A DNA stretch of 7,678 nucleotides from Pseudomonadota bacterium. GTDB taxonomy: Bacteria > Pseudomonadota > Gammaproteobacteria > Burkholderiales > JABEVD01. Position numbers and translations under genes: made by a program. The DNA is taken from contig JAJZPK010000121.1 in assembly GCA_021811205.1 (NCBI GenBank), positions 1 to 7,678 of the forward strand, in the 5' to 3' direction. The notes below the pieces were generated by a model. It did no database searches and was not told the DNA's origin. It was given only the letters and a program-made list of their open reading frames with translations. Below are positions 1-6,876 of this stretch, one piece after another (the stretch's first letter is position 1; every line of letters begins with the position of its first letter).

Positions 1-1
1 C

Positions 2-2059
2 ATGGCGCACAGGGGAAGGCTGAACGTGCTGGTCAACACCCTGGGAAAAATGCCCGGCGAGCTTTTTTCCGAATTCGAAGGGCGTGAAGCGGCCGAACTT
101 TCGTCGGGCGATGTCAAATACCACCTGGGATTTTCTTCAGACATCGTGACATCTGGCGGCCCCATGCATGTGACGCTAGCCTTCAATCCCTCTCACCTCG
201 AAATCGTCGATCCTGTCGTGGAAGGCTCGGTGAGGGCGAGGCAGCACAGGCTGGGCGACTACGAGGGAAGTCAGGTCCTACCCATACTCATACACGGGGA
301 CGCAGCCTTCACCGGGCAGGGCGTGGTCATGGAAACGCTCAATCTTTCCAAGACGCGTGGCTACGGCACGGGGGGGACGGTTCATATCATCGTCAACAAC
401 CAGATCGGCTTCACGACGTCGGATCCGAGGGATGCTCGCTCGACGATCTATTGCAGCGATGTGGGGAAAATGGTGGAGGCGCCGATCTTCCACGTCAACG
501 GCGACGATCCCGAAGCGCTTCTCATGGTGGCCGAAATTGCGCTCGATTTCAGGAATGCCTTCAAGAAGGACGTGATCATCGACATGGTCTGCTTCAGGCG
601 CCATGGGCACAACGAGCAGGACGAGCCACTCGTGACCCAGCCGCTCATGTACAAGATCGTCAATGCGCACCCGGGCACGCGCAAGCTTTATGCAGAGAAG
701 CTCGAGGCGCTTGGCATCGTCGAGAAAGAAGAAGCCGACAGGATGGTCGATGCTTTCAAGACGGCCATGGATAACGGCGTGCATCCCAATGCCACCTTCC
801 TGAAGGGGGTGAGGAATCCGCATTTGTCGGACTGGTCGATATTCAGGAACACGAAATGGAATGAGAACGATGAGACCGGGATGGAGATCGAAGAGCTGAA
901 GCGCCTTTCGATCAGACTGACCACTATTCCGGACAATTTCAGGCTGCATTCGAGAGTGGAGAAGATCATTGCCGACCGGCGCGAGATGGGAGAAGGAAAA
1001 ATTCCACTCGATTGGGGCATGGCTGAGAATCTTGCCTATGCTTCTCTCCTTGCTGCGGGATACCCCGTCAGGATTTCAGGACAGGATGTCGGCCGAGGTA
1101 CATTCTTCCACAGACATGTCGTGCTGCACGACCAGAACCGCGAAAAATGGGACGAGGGCATCTATATTCCGCTCCAGCACATCCAGGAAGGTCAGTCCGA
1201 TTTTGCGGCTGTCGATTCGGTCTTGTCCGAAGAAGCGGTGCTCGGTTTCGAATATGGCTATGCGACTGCTGAGCCGAATGAACTCGTGATATGGGAAGCC
1301 CAGTTCGGCGATTTCGCCAACGGCGCCCAGGTCGTCATCGACCAGTTCATCGCGTCGGGTGAGGCCAAATGGGGCAGATTGTGCGGACTTGTCATGATGC
1401 TGCCGCACGGCCACGAAGGCCAGGGTCCAGAACATTCCTCGGGGCGGCTCGAACGGTATCTGCAGCTTTGCGCCGACTACAATATCCAGGTATGCGTGCC
1501 CTCCACCCCTGGCCAGATGTTCCATCTGCTGCGCCGCCAGATGCTGAGACCTTACAGAAAACCGCTGATAATTTTCACGCCTAAAAGCCTGCTGAGGCAC
1601 AAGGATTCCGTGTCCAGTCTCGAAGAACTGGCGGAAGGAAAATACAACCCGGTGACGGGAGAAACCGATCAATCCATCGAAGCGCAAAAAGTAAGGCGCA
1701 TCATCTTCTGCGCAGGGAAGGTCTATTACGATCTTTATCATGCGCGGCATGAAAAGAAGATCATGGACATGGCCATCGTGAGAATCAACCAGCTCTATCC
1801 CTTTCCGCACGAAGAATTCAAGGCCGAACTCGCACGCTATCCCAAAGCAGGTGAGGTGCTCTGGTGTCAGGAAGAGCCGAAAAACCAGGGAGCATGGCGC
1901 CACCTGGAACATTATTTCATGCGTCACATCGGGAACAGGCGTTTGCTTTCTTCCATGCGCCCGTCTTCAGCCTCTCCGGCAGCAGGCTATTATGCGAAAT
2001 ATCTGGCAAGGCAGAAGGAATTGGTAGACGGCGCCTTTGTCGAACATGAGGAAAAATGA
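2..2059 (+). CDS. sucA: 2-oxoglutarate dehydrogenase E1 component, 5'-truncated by window edge
   Basis: ThDP-dependent E1o of the cytosolic 2-oxoglutarate dehydrogenase complex; it decarboxylates 2-oxoglutarate and transfers the succinyl group to the lipoyl arm of SucB. The visible part begins inside the conserved [12 protein letters not shown] segment; this ATG is internal, not a start. Aligning from memory to E. coli SucA (933 aa), visible His3 and His41 match active-site His260 and His298, so about 257 N-terminal residues lie upstream. Visible residues 99-133 form the ThDP/metal motif (GD at 99-100, NN at 132-133). [10 protein letters not shown] follows at 200-209, and the transketolase-like Pyr domain includes [18 protein letters not shown] and [13 protein letters not shown] (about 468-480). 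The C-terminus is complete, with [11 protein letters not shown] and [11 protein letters not shown]. No frameshift or missing key residue is seen. The stop overlaps the sucB start (ATGA), implying coupled translation. Confidence 0.98.
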   Translation: MAHRGRLNVLVNTLGKMPGELFSEFEGREAAELSSGDVKYHLGFSSDIVTSGGPMHVTLAFNPSHLEIVDPVVEGSVRARQHRLGDYEGSQVLPILIHGDAAFTGQGVVMETLNLSKTRGYGTGGTVHIIVNNQIGFTTSDPRDARSTIYCSDVGKMVEAPIFHVNGDDPEALLMVAEIALDFRNAFKKDVIIDMVCFRRHGHNEQDEPLVTQPLMYKIVNAHPGTRKLYAEKLEALGIVEKEEADRMVDAFKTAMDNGVHPNATFLKGVRNPHLSDWSIFRNTKWNENDETGMEIEELKRLSIRLTTIPDNFRLHSRVEKIIADRREMGEGKIPLDWGMAENLAYASLLAAGYPVRISGQDVGRGTFFHRHVVLHDQNREKWDEGIYIPLQHIQEGQSDFAAVDSVLSEEAVLGFEYGYATAEPNELVIWEAQFGDFANGAQVVIDQFIASGEAKWGRLCGLVMMLPHGHEGQGPEHSSGRLERYLQLCADYNIQVCVPSTPGQMFHLLRRQMLRPYRKPLIIFTPKSLLRHKDSVSSLEELAEGKYNPVTGETDQSIEAQKVRRIIFCAGKVYYDLYHARHEKKIMDMAIVRINQLYPFPHEEFKAELARYPKAGEVLWCQEEPKNQGAWRHLEHYFMRHIGNRRLLSSMRPSSASPAAGYYAKYLARQKELVDGAFVEHEEK
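2048..2051 (+). promoter_or_regulatory. Ribosome binding site before two tandem sucB ATGs
   Basis: GAGG sits inside the last sucA codons. It is 4 bases from the ATG at 2056 and 7 bases from the ATG at 2059. The longer spacing is closer to the usual optimum, so initiation at 2059 (protein beginning MLIEIKVP) is at least as likely as at 2056 (MMLIEIKVP). The difference is one residue. Confidence 0.6.
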
Positions 2060-3171
2060 TGCTGATCGAAATCAAAGTGCCCCAGCTTTCCGAATCGGTT
2101 TCAGAGGCGACCCTGCTTGCCTGGCACAAGAAGGTAGGTGAGCATGCCAGCCGGGGCGAAAACCTGATCGACATCGAAACGGACAAGATCGTGCTTGAAT
2201 TGCCGGCGATCGAATCGGGCGTGATCGCGCAGATACTGAAGGAAGAGGGTAGTGTTGTGACGAGCGGGGAAGTCATCGCGATGCTCGACACTGCAGAATC
2301 CGGAAAAAAGGCAGCACCATCCGAAACGATACGCAATGAAGCCGAGCCGCCCATCCTGATGCCGGCTGCGAAAAGAGAAGCCGATGAGCGCGCATTGAAA
2401 GTCTCGGAAATCAAGGGAACGGGGCGCGGCGGGCGCATCACCAAGGCGGACGTGCTTCAAGCCGAAGCGGGCAGGCTGGAGCGGCATGTGCCGATGTCCA
2501 GAGTCCGCGCAAGGATTGCGCAAAGGCTGCTCGAATCCCAGAAAAACGCAGCCATCCTCACGACCTTCAACGAAGTCAACATGCAGGCCATCGTTGACCT
2601 GCGTACCAGGCACAGAGAGGAATTCGAGAAGAAGCATGGCGTCAAGCTCGGTTTCATGTCCTTTTTCGTGAAAGCGGCCCTGTCCGCATTGCAGCGCTTT
2701 CCCGTCCTCAATGCCTCCATTGAAGGCAACGACATTGTCTATCATGACTATTACGACATCGGCATTGCCGTCGGCACGGAGCGCGGACTCGTCGTTCCCA
2801 TATTGCGCGATGCTGAGCAGCTTTCCTTCGAGGATATAGAAAATCGCATCGCCGACTTCGGAAGGCGCGCGAAAGAAGGAAAGCTTGCGCTTGAAGAGCT
2901 CGAAGGGGGAACCTTCTCGATCACGAACGGCGGCATTTTCGGATCGATGCTCTCCACGCCGATCATCAACCCGCCTCAAAGCGCGATCCTCGGGATCCAT
3001 GCGATGAAGGACAGGCCTGTCGCCGAGAACGGGCAGGTCGTGATCAGGCCGGTGATCTATCTTGCGCTATCCTACGATCATCGGCTGATCGACGGAAGGG
3101 AGGCGGTGCAGGCCCTGGCCGCGATCAAGGAAGACCTGGAAGATCCTGCGAGGCTCCTTCTGGAGATCTGA
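2056..3171 (+). CDS. sucB: Dihydrolipoyllysine-residue succinyltransferase (E2o), compact form
   Basis: Core E2 of the 2-oxoglutarate dehydrogenase complex; it moves the succinyl group from E1o to CoA. Residues 3-78 are one lipoyl domain with the lipoylated lysine K44 in ETDKIVLE. Residues about 101-134 are the E1/E3-binding domain ([10 protein letters not shown] to [16 protein letters not shown]). The acyltransferase domain starts at about 145 ([14 protein letters not shown]). It carries the succinyltransferase-type [22 protein letters not shown], and the catalytic motif [11 protein letters not shown] with H342 and D346. Length is 371 aa against 405 for E. coli SucB. The difference is mostly the linker between binding and catalytic domains, about 10 residues here (135-144) against roughly 30, with no Ala/Pro-rich stretch. 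In the binding domain the usual RRL is KRE (106-108). It overlaps sucA by 4 bases and ends directly before lpdA. The succinyl rather than acetyl assignment rests on the motifs and on the sucA neighbour. Confidence 0.97.
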   Translation: MMLIEIKVPQLSESVSEATLLAWHKKVGEHASRGENLIDIETDKIVLELPAIESGVIAQILKEEGSVVTSGEVIAMLDTAESGKKAAPSETIRNEAEPPILMPAAKREADERALKVSEIKGTGRGGRITKADVLQAEAGRLERHVPMSRVRARIAQRLLESQKNAAILTTFNEVNMQAIVDLRTRHREEFEKKHGVKLGFMSFFVKAALSALQRFPVLNASIEGNDIVYHDYYDIGIAVGTERGLVVPILRDAEQLSFEDIENRIADFGRRAKEGKLALEELEGGTFSITNGGIFGSMLSTPIINPPQSAILGIHAMKDRPVAENGQVVIRPVIYLALSYDHRLIDGREAVQALAAIKEDLEDPARLLLEI

Positions 3172-4581
3172 ATGAGCGTCTATGACGTTGCGGTGATCGG
3201 TGCAGGCCCTGGCGGCTACGTCGCGGCAATTCGCTGTGCCCAGTTGGGCCTCAAAACGGTGTGCATAGATGAGCGTGAAAAGGACGGCAAGGTACTTCTG
3301 GGCGGCACTTGTCTCAATGTGGGTTGCATTCCTTCCAAGGCCTTGCTCGAATCGTCCGGAAACTACGAGAGGGCAAAACACAGTTTTCCATCCCAGGGCA
3401 TCATGATCGGAAGTTTGGGGCTCGATCTTCATGCCATGCAGGAAAGGAAGCACAAGATCGTCGAAACCCATACGAACGGCATTGCCTTCCTTTTCAGGAA
3501 AAACAAGATCGATTCCGTTTTGGGGCGCGCCAGAATCGTTTCGGGCGGTGCAACGTATCAGTTGCAAATTTCTTCTGGCACAACAGTCGAAGCGAAGCAT
3601 GTCATCATCGCGACAGGATCTTCCCCCAGGAAAATCGAAGGCATCCCATTCGGTTCGAGTATCGTCGACAGCAGCGGTGCGCTGTCCTTCGAAGAGGTGC
3701 CGAAAAGGCTGGGCATCATCGGAGCAGGGGCCATCGGACTGGAACTCGGCAGCGTTTGGAGACGTCTCGGGAGCGAAGTGACGCTGCTAGAATCCGCTTC
3801 CGAGTTTTTGCCGATTGCCGACGAAAAGGTTTCAAAGGAGGCATGGCGTTTTTTCAGCCGGGATCATGGCTGGACGATAAAACTCGGAATAAAAATAATA
3901 TCCGTCAATGAGAAAGATTGTAATGTTAATGTGGTGTATGAGGATAAATCCGGCCGGATCGAACAGGATTTCGACAAGCTGATCGTGGCATCTGGCAGAG
4001 TCCCCAACACTCAAGACATTGCAGACGACTCGCTCGGACTTGCGATCGGCGAAAAAGGGTTCATCAGGATCGATGCGCAGTGCAGAACGAATTTGCCACG
4101 CGTCTATGCGATCGGGGACGTAGTGGGTGGAGCGATGCTCGCCCACAAGGCCTCGGAAGAAGGTGTGATGGCCGCCGAACTAATAGCAGGGATGAAAACT
4201 GAATTTGACAGGAACATCGTGCCCTGGGTCATTTATACTTCGCCTGAAATCGCATGGGTAGGCAAAACCGAGCGGCAGCTGATTGATGCAGGAATCGAAT
4301 ACAAGGTTGGCCAATTCACGTTTTCTGCGAACGGCAGGGCTCAGGCGCTCGGGGAGGCGAAAGGGTTCGCGAAGATGCTATCGGATGCGAGCACGGACAG
4401 GCTGCTCGGCGTGCACATCATCGGGCCATTCGCATCCGAATTGATTGGCGAAGCGGTCCTGGCCATGGCCTTTTCGGCCAGTAGCGAAGACATTGCACTA
4501 ACGGTCCATGCCCATCCTTCGCTCTCGGAAGCGATCCACGAGGCAGCGTTGGCGGTAGCGGGGCGGGCGCTACACATTTGA
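3172..4581 (+). CDS. lpdA: Dihydrolipoyl dehydrogenase (E3)
   Basis: FAD-dependent disulfide oxidoreductase that reoxidises the dihydrolipoyl group of SucB and passes electrons to NAD+. At 469 aa it is full family length. Residues 10-15 (GAGPGG) begin the FAD-binding Rossmann fold. The redox-active disulfide is C47/C52 in GGTCLNVGCIPSK. A second dinucleotide motif, GAGAIGLELG, marks the NAD domain. VYAIGDVVGG is the second FAD contact. The C-terminal dimerisation domain ends in HAHPSLSEAIHEAAL, where H448 and E453 form the catalytic pair that acts from the other subunit. The start is set by the TGA of sucB immediately before the ATG and by GGAG at 3162-3165, six bases upstream. Residues 236-260 are encoded by an AT-rich stretch in an otherwise GC-richer gene. 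Its place in the suc operon suggests it serves this complex; whether it also serves pyruvate dehydrogenase cannot be told from here. Confidence 0.97.
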   Translation: MSVYDVAVIGAGPGGYVAAIRCAQLGLKTVCIDEREKDGKVLLGGTCLNVGCIPSKALLESSGNYERAKHSFPSQGIMIGSLGLDLHAMQERKHKIVETHTNGIAFLFRKNKIDSVLGRARIVSGGATYQLQISSGTTVEAKHVIIATGSSPRKIEGIPFGSSIVDSSGALSFEEVPKRLGIIGAGAIGLELGSVWRRLGSEVTLLESASEFLPIADEKVSKEAWRFFSRDHGWTIKLGIKIISVNEKDCNVNVVYEDKSGRIEQDFDKLIVASGRVPNTQDIADDSLGLAIGEKGFIRIDAQCRTNLPRVYAIGDVVGGAMLAHKASEEGVMAAELIAGMKTEFDRNIVPWVIYTSPEIAWVGKTERQLIDAGIEYKVGQFTFSANGRAQALGEAKGFAKMLSDASTDRLLGVHIIGPFASELIGEAVLAMAFSASSEDIALTVHAHPSLSEAIHEAALAVAGRALHI

Positions 4582-4624
4582 CCGCACGCCTGCTAATATC
4601 CAAGATTTCGGCATAATAGATAGA
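4578..4624 (+). promoter_or_regulatory. Possible weak promoter between lpdA and the DUF2802 gene
   Basis: Two partial solutions are visible in this short gap. TTGACC at 4578-4583 overlaps the lpdA stop and is 17 bases from CAAGAT at 4601-4606, a good -35 with a poor -10. CATAAT at 4612-4617 is a good -10 but has no recognisable -35 at 16-18 bases. If CATAAT were used, transcription would begin at about 4624-4625, right at the ATG of the next gene. No intrinsic terminator is visible, so read-through from lpdA is equally possible. Confidence 0.22.
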
Positions 4625-4999
4625 ATGCAGTCTTTCACCTGGCGGGAATTGCTGATCGGTTCAATCGTCGCGCTGACTTTCTACGTCGCCGTGGAGTTGC
4701 TCGTTTTCCTGCGTGCATCACGAAAAAAAGCCAAACTCAGGCCGATTCCGGAAGTGCGGCACGAAAAATCAGCGCTCGAAACCATGAAAGAGGAATTGGC
4801 CGAATTACGGATCCATGTTGCGCTGATGCAGAAGGAAATCGACAGGCTGAGAGATGAAAATGATGCGCCTGCGCCTTATGCCCAGGCAATCAGGATGGTG
4901 AGGCAGGGGCTGGGGCCTGCAGAAATTGCGGCGGCTTGCGACATATCCAAGGGGGAGGCTGAACTCATCGCATCCCTGCACAGGAGCAAAGGCAGCTAA
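4625..4999 (+). CDS. DUF2802-type membrane-anchored coiled-coil protein
   Basis: A 124-residue protein of unknown function. The layout fits the DUF2802 family, which I recognise by pattern rather than by search. Residues 9-29 are a single hydrophobic membrane segment. The basic stretch at 30-39 (R, K and R residues) predicts a cytoplasmic C-terminal part. Residues about 47-80 (EKSALETMKEELAELRIH and onward) look like a coiled coil with a heptad-like pattern of L, M and I. Residues 85-120 are the conserved C-terminal motif (YAQAIRMVRQGLGPAEIAA, then CDISKGEAELIASLHR), which resembles a small helix-turn-helix. An acidic residue, E24, lies inside the membrane segment. The start keeps the membrane helix at the expected N-terminal position, but no Shine-Dalgarno sequence precedes it. 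Its stop codon overlaps the stop of the convergent minus-strand gene. Family members have been linked in other bacteria to motility loci, but nothing here supports that role. Confidence 0.75.
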   Translation: MQSFTWRELLIGSIVALTFYVAVELLVFLRASRKKAKLRPIPEVRHEKSALETMKEELAELRIHVALMQKEIDRLRDENDAPAPYAQAIRMVRQGLGPAEIAAACDISKGEAELIASLHRSKGS

Positions 5000-5331
5000 A
5001 CGATTTCATCGACCGATGTGGTGATATCGCTTTTCCTCTGATTCTTCTTGCGCCTGTCGATGACGACCCTGATGTCGTAGAGAATAGGCATGTCGTACAG
5101 CCTTCTGCAGTATTTGCGTCGCTCATCTCCGCTCCGCTCTGTGAAAGCATGCATTTCCGCTTCTTCCTGCAAAAGCTTTTTGCGGCGCTTTTGCTGGGGC
5201 TTGAAGTCAAAGGGAATCGGTGCAACAGGCGGCACCCCGGTGTCCTTGGCCGCCTGCGTCGGAACCACGCGAGGCGTCCCTCGTTCATCGACCGGATGAG
5301 CTGGAGGAAGATCGCTGGGTGCATACTGCAT
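4996..5331 (-). CDS. Small hypothetical protein with Pro-rich N-terminus and paired ERRK/DRRK motifs
   Basis: A 111-residue protein of unknown function, probably cytoplasmic: there is no signal peptide or membrane segment. Residues 1-45 are rich in proline (PPVAPIPFDFKP at 34-45). A basic patch follows (QKRRKK at 47-52), then an acidic helix-like stretch (about 53-66). Two related motifs lie 22 residues apart, ERRKYCRR at 70-77 and DRRKKNQR at 92-99, before an acidic tail. The start at 5331 is chosen because AAAGGAGA sits six bases before the ATG, at 5336-5343. The open frame extends to 5514, but that extension would overlap the PHP gene and has no ribosome site. The PIPFDFKP-QKRRKK and ERRKxxRR features remind me of conserved hypothetical proteins of betaproteobacteria, but I cannot confirm this without a search. 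The gene is divergent from the PHP gene and convergent with the DUF2802 gene, so it is its own transcription unit. Confidence 0.8.
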   Translation of the reverse strand: MQYAPSDLPPAHPVDERGTPRVVPTQAAKDTGVPPVAPIPFDFKPQQKRRKKLLQEEAEMHAFTERSGDERRKYCRRLYDMPILYDIRVVIDRRKKNQRKSDITTSVDEIV

Positions 5332-5335
5332 GTTT

Positions 5336-5343
5336 TCTCCTTT
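5336..5343 (-). promoter_or_regulatory. Strong Shine-Dalgarno for the minus-strand small gene
   Basis: On the minus strand this reads AAAGGAGA, four bases before the ATG at 5331-5329 (six from the GGAG core to its end). It is the best ribosome binding site in the window and fixes the start of the 111-residue protein. Confidence 0.8.
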
Positions 5344-5349
5344 CGGTTC

Positions 5350-5378
5350 AGTATAAATGATTTCTGAATGTCTGCCTG
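5350..5378 (-). promoter_or_regulatory. Possible promoter for the minus-strand small gene
   Basis: On the minus strand TATACT (5355-5350) matches the -10 consensus at five of six positions. At a 17-base spacing the -35 position holds CAGGCA (5378-5373), a three-of-six match. Transcription would start near 5343, at the ribosome binding site, giving a very short leader of about 12 bases. The -10 is good and the -35 weak. Confidence 0.35.
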
Positions 5379-5390
5379 ATTTGGTATGAT
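5362..5390 (+). promoter_or_regulatory. Possible extended -10 promoter for the PHP-yciO-M50-trpS operon
   Basis: TATGAT at 5385-5390 is preceded by TGG (5382-5384), an extended -10 arrangement. TTCTGA at 5362-5367 lies 17 bases upstream as a three-of-six -35. Transcription would begin near 5397, leaving about 20 bases of leader before the ATG at 5417. The site overlaps the putative minus-strand promoter by about 17 bases. Confidence 0.4.
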
Positions 5391-5416
5391 TGGCACTGCT
5401 ACGCAAAATCCCACCC

Positions 5417-6250
5417 ATGCCAACTATCGACCTGCATTGCCATTCGACGATCTCAGACGGTGTCCTTTCTCCTGGCGACCTTGTCGCGCGTGCCGCTGAA
5501 AACGGAGTCGACATTCTTGCTTTGACCGATCACGATGATTGCGACGGCCTCATCGAGGCGCGCCAGACTGCGGAAAGCTGGAACATTCGGTTCGTGAACG
5601 GTGTCGAAATCTCCGTGACTTGGCGCGGGAGGACATTGCACATCGTTGGGCTCAACGTCGACCCTGAAAACGAAGAACTCAAAAGCGGTCTCAACACGCT
5701 CAGAGAAGGGCGAATCAGACGCGCGAGACTCATTGCTGATGAGCTGACCAGGGCGGGCATCCCGGGGAGCTTCGAGGGCGCATACCGTTTTGCATCCAAC
5801 AAGAATTTGATCGGACGGACGCATTTTGCGAGATACCTCGTCGAAAAAGGACATGCGAAGGACATCCCGTCCGTGTTCAGAAAATTCCTGACCCACGGCA
5901 AACCCGGTCATGTTGTGCACCAGTGGGCGCAATTGAGCGATGCCGTCGGGTGGATCAGGAAAAGCGGCGGAATGGCGGTAATCGCCCATCCTGGCCGATA
6001 CGACTTGAGTACGGCCGCGCTGGAAGCGCTCATCAACGAATTCAGGGAATCAGGAGGAAAAGGGTTGGAAGTCGTGACTTCAAGCCACACGAAAGAAATG
6101 GCATTGCGGTTCTGCGGATTCGCCCGGCGTTTCGATCTTTTCGCATCCTTGGGATCGGACTTTCACAGCCCGGAAGAAAGCAGAATGGATGTGGGCCGCC
6201 TGCCGCCTTTGCCTGAAGGGTGCCACCCGATATGGGAGGCGCTTGTCTGA
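5417..6250 (+). CDS. rnm: PHP-domain phosphoesterase, RNase AM / 3',5'-nucleoside bisphosphate phosphatase type
   Basis: A 277-residue cytosolic metal-dependent phosphoesterase matching E. coli YciV/Rnm (293 aa) along its length. Family members remove phosphate from 3',5'-bisphosphate nucleotides such as pAp and trim 5' ends of rRNA. The metal ligands are all visible: H7 and H9 with D14 (IDLHCHSTISDG), H39 (LTDHDD), E64 (GVEIS), H75 (TLHIVGLN), H191 (AHPGRY) and the terminal D248/H250 (GSDFH). GRTHFARYLVEKGHA and GKPGHVVHQWA also match the subfamily. The start at 5417 places HxH at the usual distance from the N-terminus. A TTG at 5390 would add nine residues, but it lies within the likely -10 element. 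No Shine-Dalgarno is visible before 5417. The TGA overlaps the next ATG by one base (TGATG). Family assignment is firm; the exact substrate is inferred from homologues. Confidence 0.93.
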   Translation: MPTIDLHCHSTISDGVLSPGDLVARAAENGVDILALTDHDDCDGLIEARQTAESWNIRFVNGVEISVTWRGRTLHIVGLNVDPENEELKSGLNTLREGRIRRARLIADELTRAGIPGSFEGAYRFASNKNLIGRTHFARYLVEKGHAKDIPSVFRKFLTHGKPGHVVHQWAQLSDAVGWIRKSGGMAVIAHPGRYDLSTAALEALINEFRESGGKGLEVVTSSHTKEMALRFCGFARRFDLFASLGSDFHSPEESRMDVGRLPPLPEGCHPIWEALV

Positions 6251-6876
6251 TGGCGCAGCTTTTTACCATCCACCCTCAGAATCCGCAGCAGCGCCTCATC
6301 AGGCAGGCTGTCGAAATCGTTAACAATGGAGGGGTCATCGTCTATCCCACCGATACAAGCTACGCACTGGGATGCAGGATCGGCGACAAGGGCGCGATGG
6401 AAAGAATGCGCTCGATTCGTGGCGTAGACGAGCATCATCACTTCACGCTCGTCTGCCGGGATCTTTCCAGTATTTCCCATTATGCCCAGGTCGACAACAA
6501 GCAGTACCGGATGCTTAAATCCGCAACGCCCGGAGGCTATACATTCATCCTCAAGGCGACAAGAGAGGTTCCGAAAAGGCTGCAGCATCCCAAGCGCAAC
6601 ACTATAGGCATCAGGATTCCAGACAATGATGTGGTGATGAGCCTGCTGGATGCGCTGGGTGAGCCGATCCTGAGTTCTTCGCTGCTGCTTCCCGGGGAAG
6701 ATATTCCGCAGAACGATCCGGAGTCGATCAGGCAGATTCTGCAAAATCAGGTCGACCTCGTTATCGACAGCGGCGCATGCGGGGTGGATGTGACCACCGT
6801 GATCGATTTGACTGAAGAGCCGCCCTTTGTCCTGAGGCGCGGCAGCGGGCCGCTTTCACCATTGGGGTTGGAATAA
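6250..6876 (+). CDS. yciO: YciO-type protein of the Sua5/YciO/YrdC family
   Basis: A 208-residue protein that follows E. coli YciO (206 aa) closely from end to end: QLFTIHPQNPQQRLIRQAVEI at the start, YPTDTSYALGC (32-42), TLVCRDLSSIS, PGGYTFILKATREVP, IGIRIP, and VIDLTEEPPFVLRRGSG near the end. Sua5 and TsaC make threonylcarbamoyl-adenylate for tRNA t6A37 modification. YciO shares the fold but has its own signature, here LSSSLLLPG at 141-149 where TsaC has a SxN-type motif, so automatic labels of 'threonylcarbamoyladenylate synthase' may overstate what is known. The ATG at 6250 is chosen because it overlaps the upstream stop and gives the family N-terminus; GGAGG at 6235-6239 lies ten bases upstream, slightly far. 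An upstream GTG at 6220 would add ten non-conserved residues. The gene ends in TAATG, overlapping the next start by one base. Confidence 0.93.
   Translation: MAQLFTIHPQNPQQRLIRQAVEIVNNGGVIVYPTDTSYALGCRIGDKGAMERMRSIRGVDEHHHFTLVCRDLSSISHYAQVDNKQYRMLKSATPGGYTFILKATREVPKRLQHPKRNTIGIRIPDNDVVMSLLDALGEPILSSSLLLPGEDIPQNDPESIRQILQNQVDLVIDSGACGVDVTTVIDLTEEPPFVLRRGSGPLSPLGLE

Noticed and set aside
1076..1927. 283-codon open frame on the minus strand inside sucA, and a similar one at 278-949
   Set aside because: They lie fully opposite highly conserved sucA sequence, have no recognisable domain and no ribosome site; long antisense frames are expected from the codon bias of the sense gene.
2101..3000. 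299-codon open frame on the minus strand inside sucB
   Set aside because: It is antisense to conserved lipoyl and catalytic domains, with a low-complexity, His/Arg/Asp-rich product resembling no family.
3309..3911. 200-codon plus-strand frame inside lpdA
   Set aside because: It is a frame-shifted shadow of lpdA, rich in Arg, Gln and His, with no start signal; the lpdA frame is intact throughout.
5007..5018. CATCGACCGATG inverted repeat just past the DUF2802 stop, considered as a terminator
   Set aside because: The stem is only four to five base pairs with no T-tract on either strand, and it lies in the coding end of the minus-strand gene.
5390..5416. TTG start at 5390 for the PHP gene
   Set aside because: It overlaps the probable -10 element and adds residues not seen in the family; ATG 5417 gives the usual N-terminus.
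5332..5514. N-terminal extension of the minus-strand small gene to the start at 5514
   Set aside because: It would overlap about 98 bases of the PHP gene, has no SD at its start, and would bypass the strong SD and good start at 5331.
6220..6249. GTG start at 6220 for yciO
   Set aside because: The extra ten residues are not part of the family N-terminus and lie inside the PHP gene; ATG 6250 forms the TGATG coupling.
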